A DNA stretch of 64,000 bases from Candidatus Mcinerneyibacteriota bacterium. Lineage in GTDB: Bacteria > Macinerneyibacteriota > Macinerneyibacteria > Macinerneyibacteriales > DSCS01. A program made the translations under genes and the position numbers. Shown here one piece after another: positions 53,398-61,616 of the stretch; the first letter of the stretch is position 1, and every line of letters starts with the position of its first letter. The notes under the pieces were generated by a model, which had not been told where the DNA came from, did not search any database, and saw only the letters and a list, made by a program, of their open reading frames with translations. Location: positions 62,001 through 126,000 of the forward strand of contig JAFGWL010000056.1 in NCBI GenBank assembly GCA_016937175.1. The letters are read 5' to 3'.

Positions 53398-54519
53398 TCA
53401 CTCAGAAATAATAGAATCATCCTCCTGACGCAAAAGGTCCACGAAAGTGTCGATGACATTTTTGACAGAAAGAAGGGGATAGCCGAAGCGCTTCCCCATC
53501 AGGCGCTCCTTTCCCGCAAGGCCCTGATAGTAGTTCTTTAAAAAGAGGATCATGCTTTTCGCCGAATCCACATGGCGGCATTGCTCCATCATAAGCTCCA
53601 GGAGACGGCAGAAGGCCGGAATAGCTTCGCTTCCCGCTGCTACTAGGAGACGGAGGCTTCCGTTCTGGCCCTGCGAGACTTCATCAGCAAGGCCCGAGGC
53701 GGAAATACAACTTTTCATATCTTTTATACAGTCGGAAACCGTTATATTGAAAGTCGTCTGAGCCTCCTGTAAAAAGGTGTTCACGGCGAAAACCATGAAG
53801 TCTCCGTCGTTTTCGGGTTCTTTTGCTGCATCGCGGTTTCCGGTATCTATCTGAAAGCCGCGGAGTTTGTCCAGGATGCCGCTGTCTTCCGAAGAGGCTC
53901 CGATCTTTCCCAGAGAATGGGGCCTGGATTCTATCTCTTCGACTCCTCTTTTTTTCTCCTTCTTTTCCGACAAGGCTGAAAAGAGGCCGCTGGACTTGAC
54001 CATCTCCTCCTCCCCTCTCTCTGTAAGGCTTGAGGGTGGGGAAGCGGGTGGTCTTTTCTGTTCTGTGAAGGTGGTTTCGATGAGATCGTCATGTGAAGGC
54101 TCTGCGGCTGGGGCCGGTTCTTCTTCCTGGAAAAGGGGAAAATCGAAATCCCCTGTTTCAGAAAGCTTTGCAGCAGGGGCCTGTCCCTGAGAAAAACTCT
54201 CATCCCGCGAGCGTTCATCACTGAGACGGGCCGCTTCCAGGATGATCCCCTGCCAGTTCTGATCGATGGATGTCTGGGGGGGAAGCAGATTGAGGTCAAA
54301 GATGAACTCCCCCTCTTCCCAGTCAAACATCGTGTAGATGGCCTGCTCTCCCTTGATATTCCCCGTCCTGGCATGGACGATGTTACTCTTCTCAAAAAAG
54401 ATCTCCCCGATGATCCCGTTTCTCCGGGTAATCCTCAGGCAGCCGATATATTGTCCCAGGCCGAGGAACTGAAAGATATCTTCGAGCCTGAAATCCTTTA
54501 AATTTCCGTTCAACGCCAT
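53398..54519 (-). CDS. DUF4388 (PATAN) domain protein
   Basis: The 373-residue soluble protein starts with a DUF4388 domain (about 1-100: ALNGNLKDFRLEDIFQFLGLGQYIGCLRI and GEQAIYTMFDWEEGEFIFD), found in signalling proteins linked to gliding and two-component pathways. A long acidic, Pro/Ser-rich low-complexity middle (about 100-225) follows. The C-terminal 130 residues are helical and unrecognised. It is transcribed alone, divergent from the acyltransferase. A role as a protein-interaction hub is inference from the domain. Ribosome site aaggag. Confidence 0.8.
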   Translation of the reverse strand: MALNGNLKDFRLEDIFQFLGLGQYIGCLRITRRNGIIGEIFFEKSNIVHARTGNIKGEQAIYTMFDWEEGEFIFDLNLLPPQTSIDQNWQGIILEAARLSDERSRDESFSQGQAPAAKLSETGDFDFPLFQEEEPAPAAEPSHDDLIETTFTEQKRPPASPPSSLTERGEEEMVKSSGLFSALSEKKEKKRGVEEIESRPHSLGKIGASSEDSGILDKLRGFQIDTGNRDAAKEPENDGDFMVFAVNTFLQEAQTTFNITVSDCIKDMKSCISASGLADEVSQGQNGSLRLLVAAGSEAIPAFCRLLELMMEQCRHVDSAKSMILFLKNYYQGLAGKERLMGKRFGYPLLSVKNVIDTFVDLLRQEDDSIISE

Positions 54520-54538
54520 CTATTTCTCCTTATTTTTT

Positions 54539-54566
54539 AGCATATCATAGTTTCAGCGACATTCAA
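54539..54566 (-). promoter_or_regulatory. promoter of the DUF4388 gene
   Basis: TTGAAT (54561-54566) and TATGCT (54539-54544) on the minus strand are spaced by 16 bp, 20 nt before the ATG. A plus-strand promoter for the divergent acyltransferase is less clear (TTGTGA-N16-TATTGA is the best candidate, just downstream). Confidence 0.55.
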
Positions 54567-54639
54567 GTTTCATTGTGAAATGAATCGATAAACCTATTGA
54601 TAAATCTCCTGTTCGGAATTAAACTAAAGAAGGTGGGTT

Positions 54640-55503
54640 ATGAAAAAGAAAATGCTGAAACAAAAGTTGATCGATATCCATAAACTGGCGCGTCAGAATA
54701 TTCCCGAAATATACAGCGCTCTTCCGGGAAAGATCCGGGATATAGTCTTCCGTTTTCTCGAGCGCTTCCTCAGGATCCGGGATATCAACGATGTGATGAA
54801 CAAATTCCGACACTTCCAGGATATCGACTTCATTGAAGCTTTTTTTTCCGATATCGATTTCAAAGTAACAGTCAAAAAACGAGAGCTGTTGAATATCCCG
54901 CCCCGCGGAGCCTTCGTGGGAATAGCCAACCATCCCCTGGGCGGGCTCGACGGCCTGGCCCTTCTTAAAGTGATCCATGAGGTCCGGGATGATGTCAAGA
55001 TCATCGTCAATGATATCCTCATGAATGTGGATAATCTCAAGGGAGTTTTTGTCCCCTACAGCCGGAAGAGAAAAAGCATCCCTGTCTCTACTGTCAGAGA
55101 AGTCTCCGAAACCCTGAGAAACGACGGGTGCGTCCTCTTTTTCCCCGCCGGGGGAGTCTCCCGTATCCGTCCTGACGGCCTCAGGGATCCCAAATGGATG
55201 GCCGGGGCTTTCTACTTCGCCAAAAGATTCCGCTGTCCCATCGTCCCCATGTTCGTCCATGCCAAAAACTCCTTTTTTTATTATATCTTCACCCTGATCC
55301 ATCGGAAATTGGCCGCCCTGATGCTTCCCCGGGAGATCTTCAAGAAGAAATCCTCATCCATCTCCATCACCATAGGCCAGATCATTCCCGCAGATCTTTT
55401 CAGAAACATCCCCGAATCGACACTGGCAAAAGCCCTGAAAAAAGCTGTCTATGCCCTGGGGCGGGGAAAGCAAGCCGATATCCGCGCTCTTCTTCAGGGG
55501 TAA
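54640..55503 (+). CDS. lysophospholipid acyltransferase family protein
   Basis: The 287-residue protein has the PlsC-type acyltransferase motifs: ANHPLGGLDG (catalytic H..., D), VPYSRKRKSIP, FFPAGGVSRI and PIVPMFVHAKNS. The NHPLGGLDG form and C-terminal part match the hemolysin/ornithine-lipid-like branch of the superfamily. It probably acylates a lysolipid or related membrane acceptor at the inner membrane. It is the first plus-strand gene and appears monocistronic; a new promoter precedes the next gene. Ribosome site aaggtgg. Confidence 0.85.
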   Translation: MKKKMLKQKLIDIHKLARQNIPEIYSALPGKIRDIVFRFLERFLRIRDINDVMNKFRHFQDIDFIEAFFSDIDFKVTVKKRELLNIPPRGAFVGIANHPLGGLDGLALLKVIHEVRDDVKIIVNDILMNVDNLKGVFVPYSRKRKSIPVSTVREVSETLRNDGCVLFFPAGGVSRIRPDGLRDPKWMAGAFYFAKRFRCPIVPMFVHAKNSFFYYIFTLIHRKLAALMLPREIFKKKSSSISITIGQIIPADLFRNIPESTLAKALKKAVYALGRGKQADIRALLQG

Positions 55504-55547
55504 ACTCCCTTCCCGGCCTGCAGAAAACTCTTTTTTCCCTTATTTTC

Positions 55548-55575
55548 TTGAATTTTTATACAGAATGTCTATAAT
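55548..55575 (+). promoter_or_regulatory. promoter of the pseudokinase operon
   Basis: TTGAAT (55548-55553) and TATAAT (55570-55575) have a 16-bp spacer, 31 nt before the ATG, followed by the ribosome site ggggggaag. A second TATAAT-like hexamer overlaps just downstream (around 55580). Confidence 0.7.
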
Positions 55576-55606
55576 CGTATATAATCTGCTTTTATAAGGG
55601 GGGAAG

Positions 55607-57892
55607 ATGAAATATATCAAGATAATTCTTATTTTAGCTGTTCTTGGATTGGCGCTGTTCAACACCCAGGAAGTGGTCAGGCCTCTGCTCTTCTCCAGAG
55701 CCAGGAGTGAAGCGGAAAAAGAGGCCTCACAAAGCCTTGCCCGGCAATACGATGCTGTCTTTCAGGGGCTGGCATCAAAAGAGGCGGCTCTTGACGGCCT
55801 AGCGGCATCTCTGAGCACAAGGACCTCAGCCGAAGAGGTCTCAGGGATCCTGGAAGGGAATCTTTCACAATTTCTCTGGCTTGAATATACAGATCAGTCG
55901 GGCGTCCCCATCGCCCTGGCGGGAGAGCGCACAGATTCCTTCTCGATTTCCCGGCCTCTTCCAGGAGGCAGACGGATCGAAGCGGGGATCGACCTGAACT
56001 CTTTTGTAGAGACTCCCATGCAGCCCTATGTCACCCTCCTCAGAGACCCTGCTCCCGCAGTGAAGAAGTATTCCGCGGACCCCCGGACAATCGTCCGCAC
56101 CCTCCCCCTGGACGACACCGGTTTTACCCTGGTCCTGCATACTCCGGCCAAACCGCGCATGGACTCCCTCCTGATCATCCAGGGAGCCCTGCTGGCCCTG
56201 GGCCTCTTCGCTGCCTGGCTGGTCCTTAAAAACGCCAGGCGTGTGGACATCCCTTCCCTGACCTCTTTTTTCGAGCAAGTGGAAAAGGGGAATGCCGACC
56301 TTCGATTTGATATTAAGAACAATGACCCCCTGAAAAATGTCAAAGAGCGTGTCAACTATTTTCTTGATTCTACCCAGAGGGATTATTCCGACGCTGCAGT
56401 AGAGAAGAAAAAGATCCTCTCTTTCTGCCATACGCTCCATGCCGTATCCCGGGAACAGACCCCCGTCAAACAATACCAGTTTTTCCTCTCTTTTCTCGTC
56501 AACGAACTTTCCATTGAAAGTGTCCACCTTTTCGTGAAGGATACAAAACAAGTCCTTTACTTCAGAGGTCTGGAGTCAGCCACGATCCCCTCAAACCCCA
56601 ACCTTGAGAAGCTCTTCGCTATGGAAGAAAAGTCACTCCTGGACGAGTTTGACCTCTCATCCATCATCAGTGAAGAGGATACCTCCATTCATGCCTATAT
56701 CGTCTATCCCCTCTCAGAGAATGCCACCCTCCTCCTCCCGAAATCCCAGCTTTCTAATATAAAACTCGATATCTTCGATATTTTCATCAAACTCTTCAAA
56801 CAGACTCTCCTCCTTCACCAGGAGCGCATCGAGGCGATCCGAAACAAAGTCTACAATGAAAAGAGCTTTAATAAAACCGCCGTGGGCTTTCTCTGGGCGA
56901 GTCAGGACGGCCGGATGAAAAAGGCCAATGATGCAGCCAGGGCCCTTCTTCTCATCGAAGAGGAAGAGTTCAATATCTTTGATTTCCTCGTCAATATGGG
57001 CGTCGATACGACTCCTTTTTCAACCCTTGTCCAGGAGGGAAGAAACAGGGCCTTTACCGTAGCAGGAAAGAACAGGACCTTCTATTTCACCGTGAGCCCC
57101 CTTCTGCTAAGCGATCAGGGCCAATATGACCTTCTCTTTTCCATGACTGACGTTACTGATATCCAAAACGAGAAAACACTGGCCCTTCAGGAGGCTGAGT
57201 CCACCATAAGGCGTTATGAAACGGAGATCAACCGCCTGAACCGGGAGAACATCGCCTTTCAGGAACAGGCCGATACAGCGGGAGAGACACCGGCACTGGA
57301 ATATATCACAGCTCCCATGGCTGCCTCCCTTTCAAGAACAGGGAAGGCCATCAAAACTCTTCTTCCCCTCATCTTTGACGACAACGAAAAACGCCTTCTT
57401 CTCCTTATGCGAAAAGAACTGACTTCACTTAATTTCCTCATCAGAGACCTTCTCATCTTCGGTAAGGAGATGGAGCTGGAACGGGATTATGGAGATATCG
57501 CCGACTATATCAAGAGAAGCTTTGACCTGGTCAAACAGGACCTGCGGGAAAAACGCTGTTCTGTCCAGGCCGACTTGAAAAACGCCCCTGCTATCCAGTT
57601 CGATAAGACCTTGGTAAGCCTGGCGCTTTTCAACCTCTTCCTGTTTGTGGCTCAGGCAGCCCAGGACAAAGCCCGGCTGACGGTTCAGACAACCTCGAAA
57701 GAGGGCCGTTTTTTCTTGTTGACCACACTTTCTGACTTTCAGCAGGAAGCCGTGCAGGGAGCTCTCGAGGATATTCTGGACCGCTACAGTGTTTTCGCTT
57801 TCCTCGTCCGTGATATCGCCCGGGCTCACGGAGGTGATTTTGACATCCGCAAGACTGATGCCGGATTGGCTCTGACCCTTAACTTACCCTGA
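55607..57892 (+). CDS. sensor histidine-kinase-like protein, degenerate (probable pseudokinase)
   Basis: The 761-residue protein has an N-terminal membrane helix (about 5-22), a periplasmic sensing domain (about 25-185), a second helix (about 188-207), a HAMP-like linker, a GAF-like region (about 270-400), a PAS domain (about 425-530) and a coiled coil (about 535-565). The C-terminal part keeps the shape of a kinase (ARAHGGDFDIRKTDAGLALTLNLP resembles the end of an HATPase). I cannot find a DHp histidine in H-E/D-x context, an N-box with the usual NAxK, or a DxGxG loop. It likely works as a signal-binding scaffold rather than a kinase; no response regulator is adjacent. Confidence 0.72.
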   Translation: MKYIKIILILAVLGLALFNTQEVVRPLLFSRARSEAEKEASQSLARQYDAVFQGLASKEAALDGLAASLSTRTSAEEVSGILEGNLSQFLWLEYTDQSGVPIALAGERTDSFSISRPLPGGRRIEAGIDLNSFVETPMQPYVTLLRDPAPAVKKYSADPRTIVRTLPLDDTGFTLVLHTPAKPRMDSLLIIQGALLALGLFAAWLVLKNARRVDIPSLTSFFEQVEKGNADLRFDIKNNDPLKNVKERVNYFLDSTQRDYSDAAVEKKKILSFCHTLHAVSREQTPVKQYQFFLSFLVNELSIESVHLFVKDTKQVLYFRGLESATIPSNPNLEKLFAMEEKSLLDEFDLSSIISEEDTSIHAYIVYPLSENATLLLPKSQLSNIKLDIFDIFIKLFKQTLLLHQERIEAIRNKVYNEKSFNKTAVGFLWASQDGRMKKANDAARALLLIEEEEFNIFDFLVNMGVDTTPFSTLVQEGRNRAFTVAGKNRTFYFTVSPLLLSDQGQYDLLFSMTDVTDIQNEKTLALQEAESTIRRYETEINRLNRENIAFQEQADTAGETPALEYITAPMAASLSRTGKAIKTLLPLIFDDNEKRLLLLMRKELTSLNFLIRDLLIFGKEMELERDYGDIADYIKRSFDLVKQDLREKRCSVQADLKNAPAIQFDKTLVSLALFNLFLFVAQAAQDKARLTVQTTSKEGRFFLLTTLSDFQQEAVQGALEDILDRYSVFAFLVRDIARAHGGDFDIRKTDAGLALTLNLP

Positions 57893-57894
57893 TC

Positions 57895-58326
57895 ATGGCC
57901 ATCGCATTCACGTTTAAAAAGAGCCCCTTCTATGTCCTTCTTCTCATGGCGGGGCTTGCTCTTCTTTTCTTCCTTTTTCATACCTTGACCGGCGGACGGT
58001 ATGCCTCTTTGCCGGTAAAGCTTTTCGGAGATCTCAGGCCTCAAGATGTGATCACCGTCCATGCCTTCGGAAAAGAGGTTAAAATCGGAGAAGAAGGGCG
58101 CACTCTCCTCAAAAACATCAGAGTAGAGAGGGGACGGGACTCTTTGAGACTTTCTGAAGATATCTCCCTGACAGTCAACAGGAGTTCTTATGCCCTGGGA
58201 GCCATCACGTCACCGGCTCCCCTGACCTTCATCAAGGGGCCTGACGGGCATATCTATCTCTATCGCGGAGACCTTCTCAGGGAATTAGGCATCACTCTCC
58301 AAAAGGAGGATCCGGATGAGAAGTGA
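57895..58326 (+). CDS. single-pass membrane protein of unknown function
   Basis: The 143-residue protein has one N-terminal membrane helix (about 12-32, YVLLLMAGLALLFFLFHTL) and a small beta-rich domain outside (GDLRPQDVITVHAFGKEVKIGEE, SEDISLTVNRSSYALGAI). I do not recognise the family. It begins 2 nt after the pseudokinase stop and overlaps the methylene-THF dehydrogenase start by 11 nt, so it is cotranscribed and probably translationally coupled with both. It may be an accessory of the sensor protein. Confidence 0.6.
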   Translation: MAIAFTFKKSPFYVLLLMAGLALLFFLFHTLTGGRYASLPVKLFGDLRPQDVITVHAFGKEVKIGEEGRTLLKNIRVERGRDSLRLSEDISLTVNRSSYALGAITSPAPLTFIKGPDGHIYLYRGDLLRELGITLQKEDPDEK

Positions 58327-59281
58327 CAGGATCATCGATGTATCCCATCTTATCGAGACTTTCGACAAGCCCGAGTTTCTGAGAAGAGAAGAGGCCTACA
58401 GCCGATTAGGGATCACTCCCTCTCTGGCTGTAGTCATGGCGGGAGAGGATCCCGGTTCCCTCTCTTATATGAGGGGGATCGAGCGCTTCTGCCGATCAAG
58501 ACAAGTCTCCTTTCATTCTGTCGTCTGCATGGACAGCCGTCATCTGGAAAAAACAATCCACGAGCTTAATCAGGATGAAGAGATCCACGGGATCATGATC
58601 CTCTACCCCACACCCTTCAGAGGAAAAGATACCCGTTTTATGAATGCTGTCTCCCCTGCCAAGGATGTTGAGGGGCTTCACCATACCCATCTCGGGTATC
58701 TCGTCCAGTTCGAACAGTTCAAAGACCCCTTGAAACTGAAAAAACTGGTAATTCCCCCGACAGCCAAAGGTATCCTCTATATTTTCAAACGTTATGCCCT
58801 TCTATATGAAGAGGCCAAAAAAAGGGACGGAGCCTACCCTCTGGGATTTGAGGAGAACCCTTTTGCTATTACCGGAAAGCGCTTCACGATCATCAATGAT
58901 TCTCTGGCTGTGGGGCGCTCCCTGGCGCTTATGCTGCTGAATGAAAACGGATCTGTCCGGGTATGCCATCGTCATACATCCTTCCGGGAAGTCCTGGCAC
59001 TCTGTCATCGTTCCGATGTGATCGTCTCCGCTGTTCCCGGCCCCTTCACTATCCCCACCGAAAAGATCCCCCGAGGGGCAGTGGTCATCGATATTTCTTT
59101 CGAAGGCAACTTTGAGTATCCGGATGTTTTCGCGAAAGCGGGGCTGATCGCCCCGAAATGGAATCTCACAGAAAAAGGCAACCGTATCAACGATATGACC
59201 CTTTACCGGCTTCTCTCCAACCTCTATTATCTTATCGATGCCGGCCTTCCCCCGGGCATCTTACGGCGTTATCACTCCTGA
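58316..59281 (+). CDS. methylenetetrahydrofolate dehydrogenase, yeast MTD1-like, lacking cyclohydrolase lysine
   Basis: The 321-residue protein is FolD-like: AGEDPGSLSYMRGIERF (43-59), ILYPTP, AKDVEGLHHTHLGYL (115-129), TIINDSLAVGRS (191-202) and the DVIVSAVPG and GAVVIDIS blocks. Canonical FolD has YxxxK with a lysine essential for cyclohydrolase; here Y51 is followed at +4 by I55. Length and layout, including the INDS..VGRS cofactor turn and extra segment near 130-190, resemble the monofunctional NAD-dependent yeast enzyme MTD1, which also lacks this lysine as I recall. I infer oxidation of methylene-THF to methenyl-THF only. It overlaps the thiF 3' end by 10 nt, tail to tail. Confidence 0.8.
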   Translation: MRSDRIIDVSHLIETFDKPEFLRREEAYSRLGITPSLAVVMAGEDPGSLSYMRGIERFCRSRQVSFHSVVCMDSRHLEKTIHELNQDEEIHGIMILYPTPFRGKDTRFMNAVSPAKDVEGLHHTHLGYLVQFEQFKDPLKLKKLVIPPTAKGILYIFKRYALLYEEAKKRDGAYPLGFEENPFAITGKRFTIINDSLAVGRSLALMLLNENGSVRVCHRHTSFREVLALCHRSDVIVSAVPGPFTIPTEKIPRGAVVIDISFEGNFEYPDVFAKAGLIAPKWNLTEKGNRINDMTLYRLLSNLYYLIDAGLPPGILRRYHS

Positions 59282-60075
59282 TCAAGCCCCAGGATGAGGC
59301 GAAGAGCTTCATTGGCTTGATGATGGGCGCAGATCCCCACGCGGGGAGCCATGAGCCCGGCTCCCTGCCCCGCTTCACTGGACTGGTCACCGCAGATGAC
59401 GAGCTTACCCAGCCGGACTGTAACTATCTCATTGGAAGGGCCATATCCGGCCATGCCTGAACCGGAAACTACATGGCATCCTTTCATCTTCTCCAGAACA
59501 GTTGTAATCAGCATCTCTTTTTCAGAGGCTTTGTCAAAAGCTTCGATAATCACCGAGGCTCCGTTGAAAAGAACCGGGATATTCTCCCTGTCCAGGCGCA
59601 CAGTATTGATGCGGACCCTTACCCCCGGATGGATATCCGCAATGGTCTCTTTCAGAGCTTCGGTCTTGAATCGGCCGATCTGGCTTAAAAAATAGTGCTG
59701 TCGGTTGATGTTGGAGGGTTCTACCACATCATAATCGGCGAGGATCAACGTCCCTACCCCCAACCGGGCCAAAGCGACAGCCGCCGCAGACCCGAGCCCT
59801 CCCAGGCCGGCTATCCCAACCACGGCACGGGAGACCTTATCATGGACTCCCGGAGAATGACGGGCGGCCAGGAGAGCATCCAGCTCCCCGTCCTCATATT
59901 GTCTCCCCCGCTGAATAAAGACGACAACATCCCCCTCTTTAAGGGGGAGGTCCTCTTCGGCCGGACAGGAGTTCAGTACTGTGATATCCGCTTCCGGAAC
60001 CGTTGCTTCTTTGAGTTCGTAAAGAGTCGTCCCTGCAGGGACTTCCCTTTTTACTTCGTTGACGGTAATGATCAT
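59272..60075 (-). CDS. thiF: ThiF-family adenylyltransferase with ThiS-like N-terminal domain
   Basis: The 267-residue protein joins a ubiquitin-like ThiS fold (about 1-65, ITVNEVKREVPAGTTLYELKE, LPLKEGDVVVFIQRG) to an E1-like Rossmann domain with GLGGLGSAAAVALARLGVG (about 90-108), DYDVVEPSNINRQHYF and the catalytic-type QHY block. The ThiS-like part lacks the C-terminal GG needed to carry sulfur, so it is structural. This is the clostridial-type ThiF that activates ThiS for thiazole synthesis. No other thi gene is nearby; it sits at the end of the SpoIIE operon, overlapping by 4 nt, so another sulfur-carrier partner is possible. It has no CxxC zinc motifs visible. Confidence 0.85.
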   Translation of the reverse strand: MIITVNEVKREVPAGTTLYELKEATVPEADITVLNSCPAEEDLPLKEGDVVVFIQRGRQYEDGELDALLAARHSPGVHDKVSRAVVGIAGLGGLGSAAAVALARLGVGTLILADYDVVEPSNINRQHYFLSQIGRFKTEALKETIADIHPGVRVRINTVRLDRENIPVLFNGASVIIEAFDKASEKEMLITTVLEKMKGCHVVSGSGMAGYGPSNEIVTVRLGKLVICGDQSSEAGQGAGLMAPRVGICAHHQANEALRLILGLDQE

Positions 60076-61616
60076 TCACCCTCGCTCTTTTTAAGGATCA
60101 CTACAGTGACATCATCCTGGGGGACTGGAGAGTCTTTGAACCGCCGCACTTCCTCGAGAAGCAACCCGCCCCATTCAGACGCAGACTTTCCCCCGCATTT
60201 TCTCATATGGCTTTTCAGCCGCTCTTCCCCATACTCTTCGTCCAGTCCGTTTGTCGCCTCTGTGACCCCGTCGGTGAAGAGAAGAAGGGACTCCAGGTCA
60301 CCGAGAGGGAACTCCCCCGTCTGAAAATCGGTTTTCGGGACTATCCCCAAAAGAAGACCTCCTGCAGTCAACTCTATTAACTCTCCCGACCTGCTGAGAA
60401 GATAGGGAGGGTTATGCCCGGCATTGATATAGGTCACAGACTCTTTTTCCAGATCCATTTCCAGAATAAAGAAGGTAATGAACTGTTCAGCTGTGGTACT
60501 GGAAAAGATGAGATGATTGATATCCGCCACCAGGTCTGGCAGGGTCATCTCCAGGTCCGACAACACAAAGAGTGCAGCATGAAGGGTCGAGACAAGGAGA
60601 GCAGCGGGAACGCTTTTCCCGGTGACATCGGCAATTGCGATATAGATCTTATTGTTGACTTTTCGAATAAAGTAATAGTCTCCTCCTACTTCCCGGCTGG
60701 GGATGTTAGCCCCCCAGATCTCCCATCCCGGAGTCCGGGGAATATTTTTGGGCAGAAGATTCTGTTGGATCTCACGGGCCAGGTTGAGCTCGCTCTCCAT
60801 CCTCTTCTTTTCGATGGACTCATGGATCAGCTTAGAATTTTCCAAAGCGAAAGCGACATTAGCCGCCAATGAGAAGAGGAAATCATACTCTGTCTCGGGA
60901 ATACTCTTTCCGTCAGTCTTATGCCCCAGTACGATATAACCGGTGATAGAGTTCTGATATTGCATGGGGACCACAAGCGCACCACCGGCTTTATGGATCT
61001 CTTCCATCTCGGGGTTCATGAGATATTCCTGGTTCTCATTCAGGTCAAGGATATTTCTCAGGGTCTTGACCATGCCCAGCCTGGACGGAAGTTTTTTAAA
61101 ACCACGGAAGACTTTCAGAGAAAAGGTCTCAGACTGATTGAGGTATATCGCCGTCTTAGTCACCATCACCTGCCCCATGATAGCGAAGATCAGGGCATTG
61201 AGGATACTGCTCTCTTCATGGAGAAAGATGAGCTCCCGGGAAATCTCCATGAGAGTCTCCACCTCTTTCTTCTTCTGCATTCGGCTTTTGGATATCCTCA
61301 GAACAGAGCGGTATAAGAGATGGTTCAGAATAACAGACTTGAGAAATTCAAGGTCGATCTGGGCTTCTACAGAGGTGAAAAGCCCTTCCGGGTCCCTGTC
61401 CAGATAGAGTCGGACATCCTCCAGGCCGTTCTTCCTCAGGATGAGCTCATAAGGAAGAGGTGCTGATACATCACGGGCATAGAGGATAGAGTTATCACTG
61501 ATATTAAAGACAGAACAGGAGCCTATCCCGTATTTTCGGCTGAAGTATTCCATAAAAGAGCGGAGCCCTTCCCGGACATGAGTTCTTTCATTGATCTCTC
61601 TCATCTTTTCAATCAT
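60072..61616 (-). CDS. SpoIIE-type PP2C phosphatase with GAF domain (soluble)
   Basis: The 514-residue protein has an N-terminal region of about 130 residues, a GAF domain (about 140-285) and a PP2C-like SpoIIE domain (about 300-514) with GGDYYFIRKVNNKIYIAIADVTG, YINAGHNPPYLL, LLFTDGVTEATN and QDDVTVVIL. The metal-binding aspartates are all present. It would dephosphorylate a STAS antagonist in a partner-switching cascade. Start ATG 61616 has the ideal aagggg site and overlaps the upstream gene by 8 nt; an ATG 7 codons earlier lacks one. No membrane segment, unlike its paralogue. Confidence 0.9.
   Translation of the reverse strand: MIEKMREINERTHVREGLRSFMEYFSRKYGIGSCSVFNISDNSILYARDVSAPLPYELILRKNGLEDVRLYLDRDPEGLFTSVEAQIDLEFLKSVILNHLLYRSVLRISKSRMQKKKEVETLMEISRELIFLHEESSILNALIFAIMGQVMVTKTAIYLNQSETFSLKVFRGFKKLPSRLGMVKTLRNILDLNENQEYLMNPEMEEIHKAGGALVVPMQYQNSITGYIVLGHKTDGKSIPETEYDFLFSLAANVAFALENSKLIHESIEKKRMESELNLAREIQQNLLPKNIPRTPGWEIWGANIPSREVGGDYYFIRKVNNKIYIAIADVTGKSVPAALLVSTLHAALFVLSDLEMTLPDLVADINHLIFSSTTAEQFITFFILEMDLEKESVTYINAGHNPPYLLSRSGELIELTAGGLLLGIVPKTDFQTGEFPLGDLESLLLFTDGVTEATNGLDEEYGEERLKSHMRKCGGKSASEWGGLLLEEVRRFKDSPVPQDDVTVVILKKSEGE

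Noticed and set aside
54640-59281. The plus-strand block as a horizontally acquired island
   Set aside because: No integrase, repeats, tRNA or obvious base-composition change flank it; the strand switch alone is not evidence of transfer.
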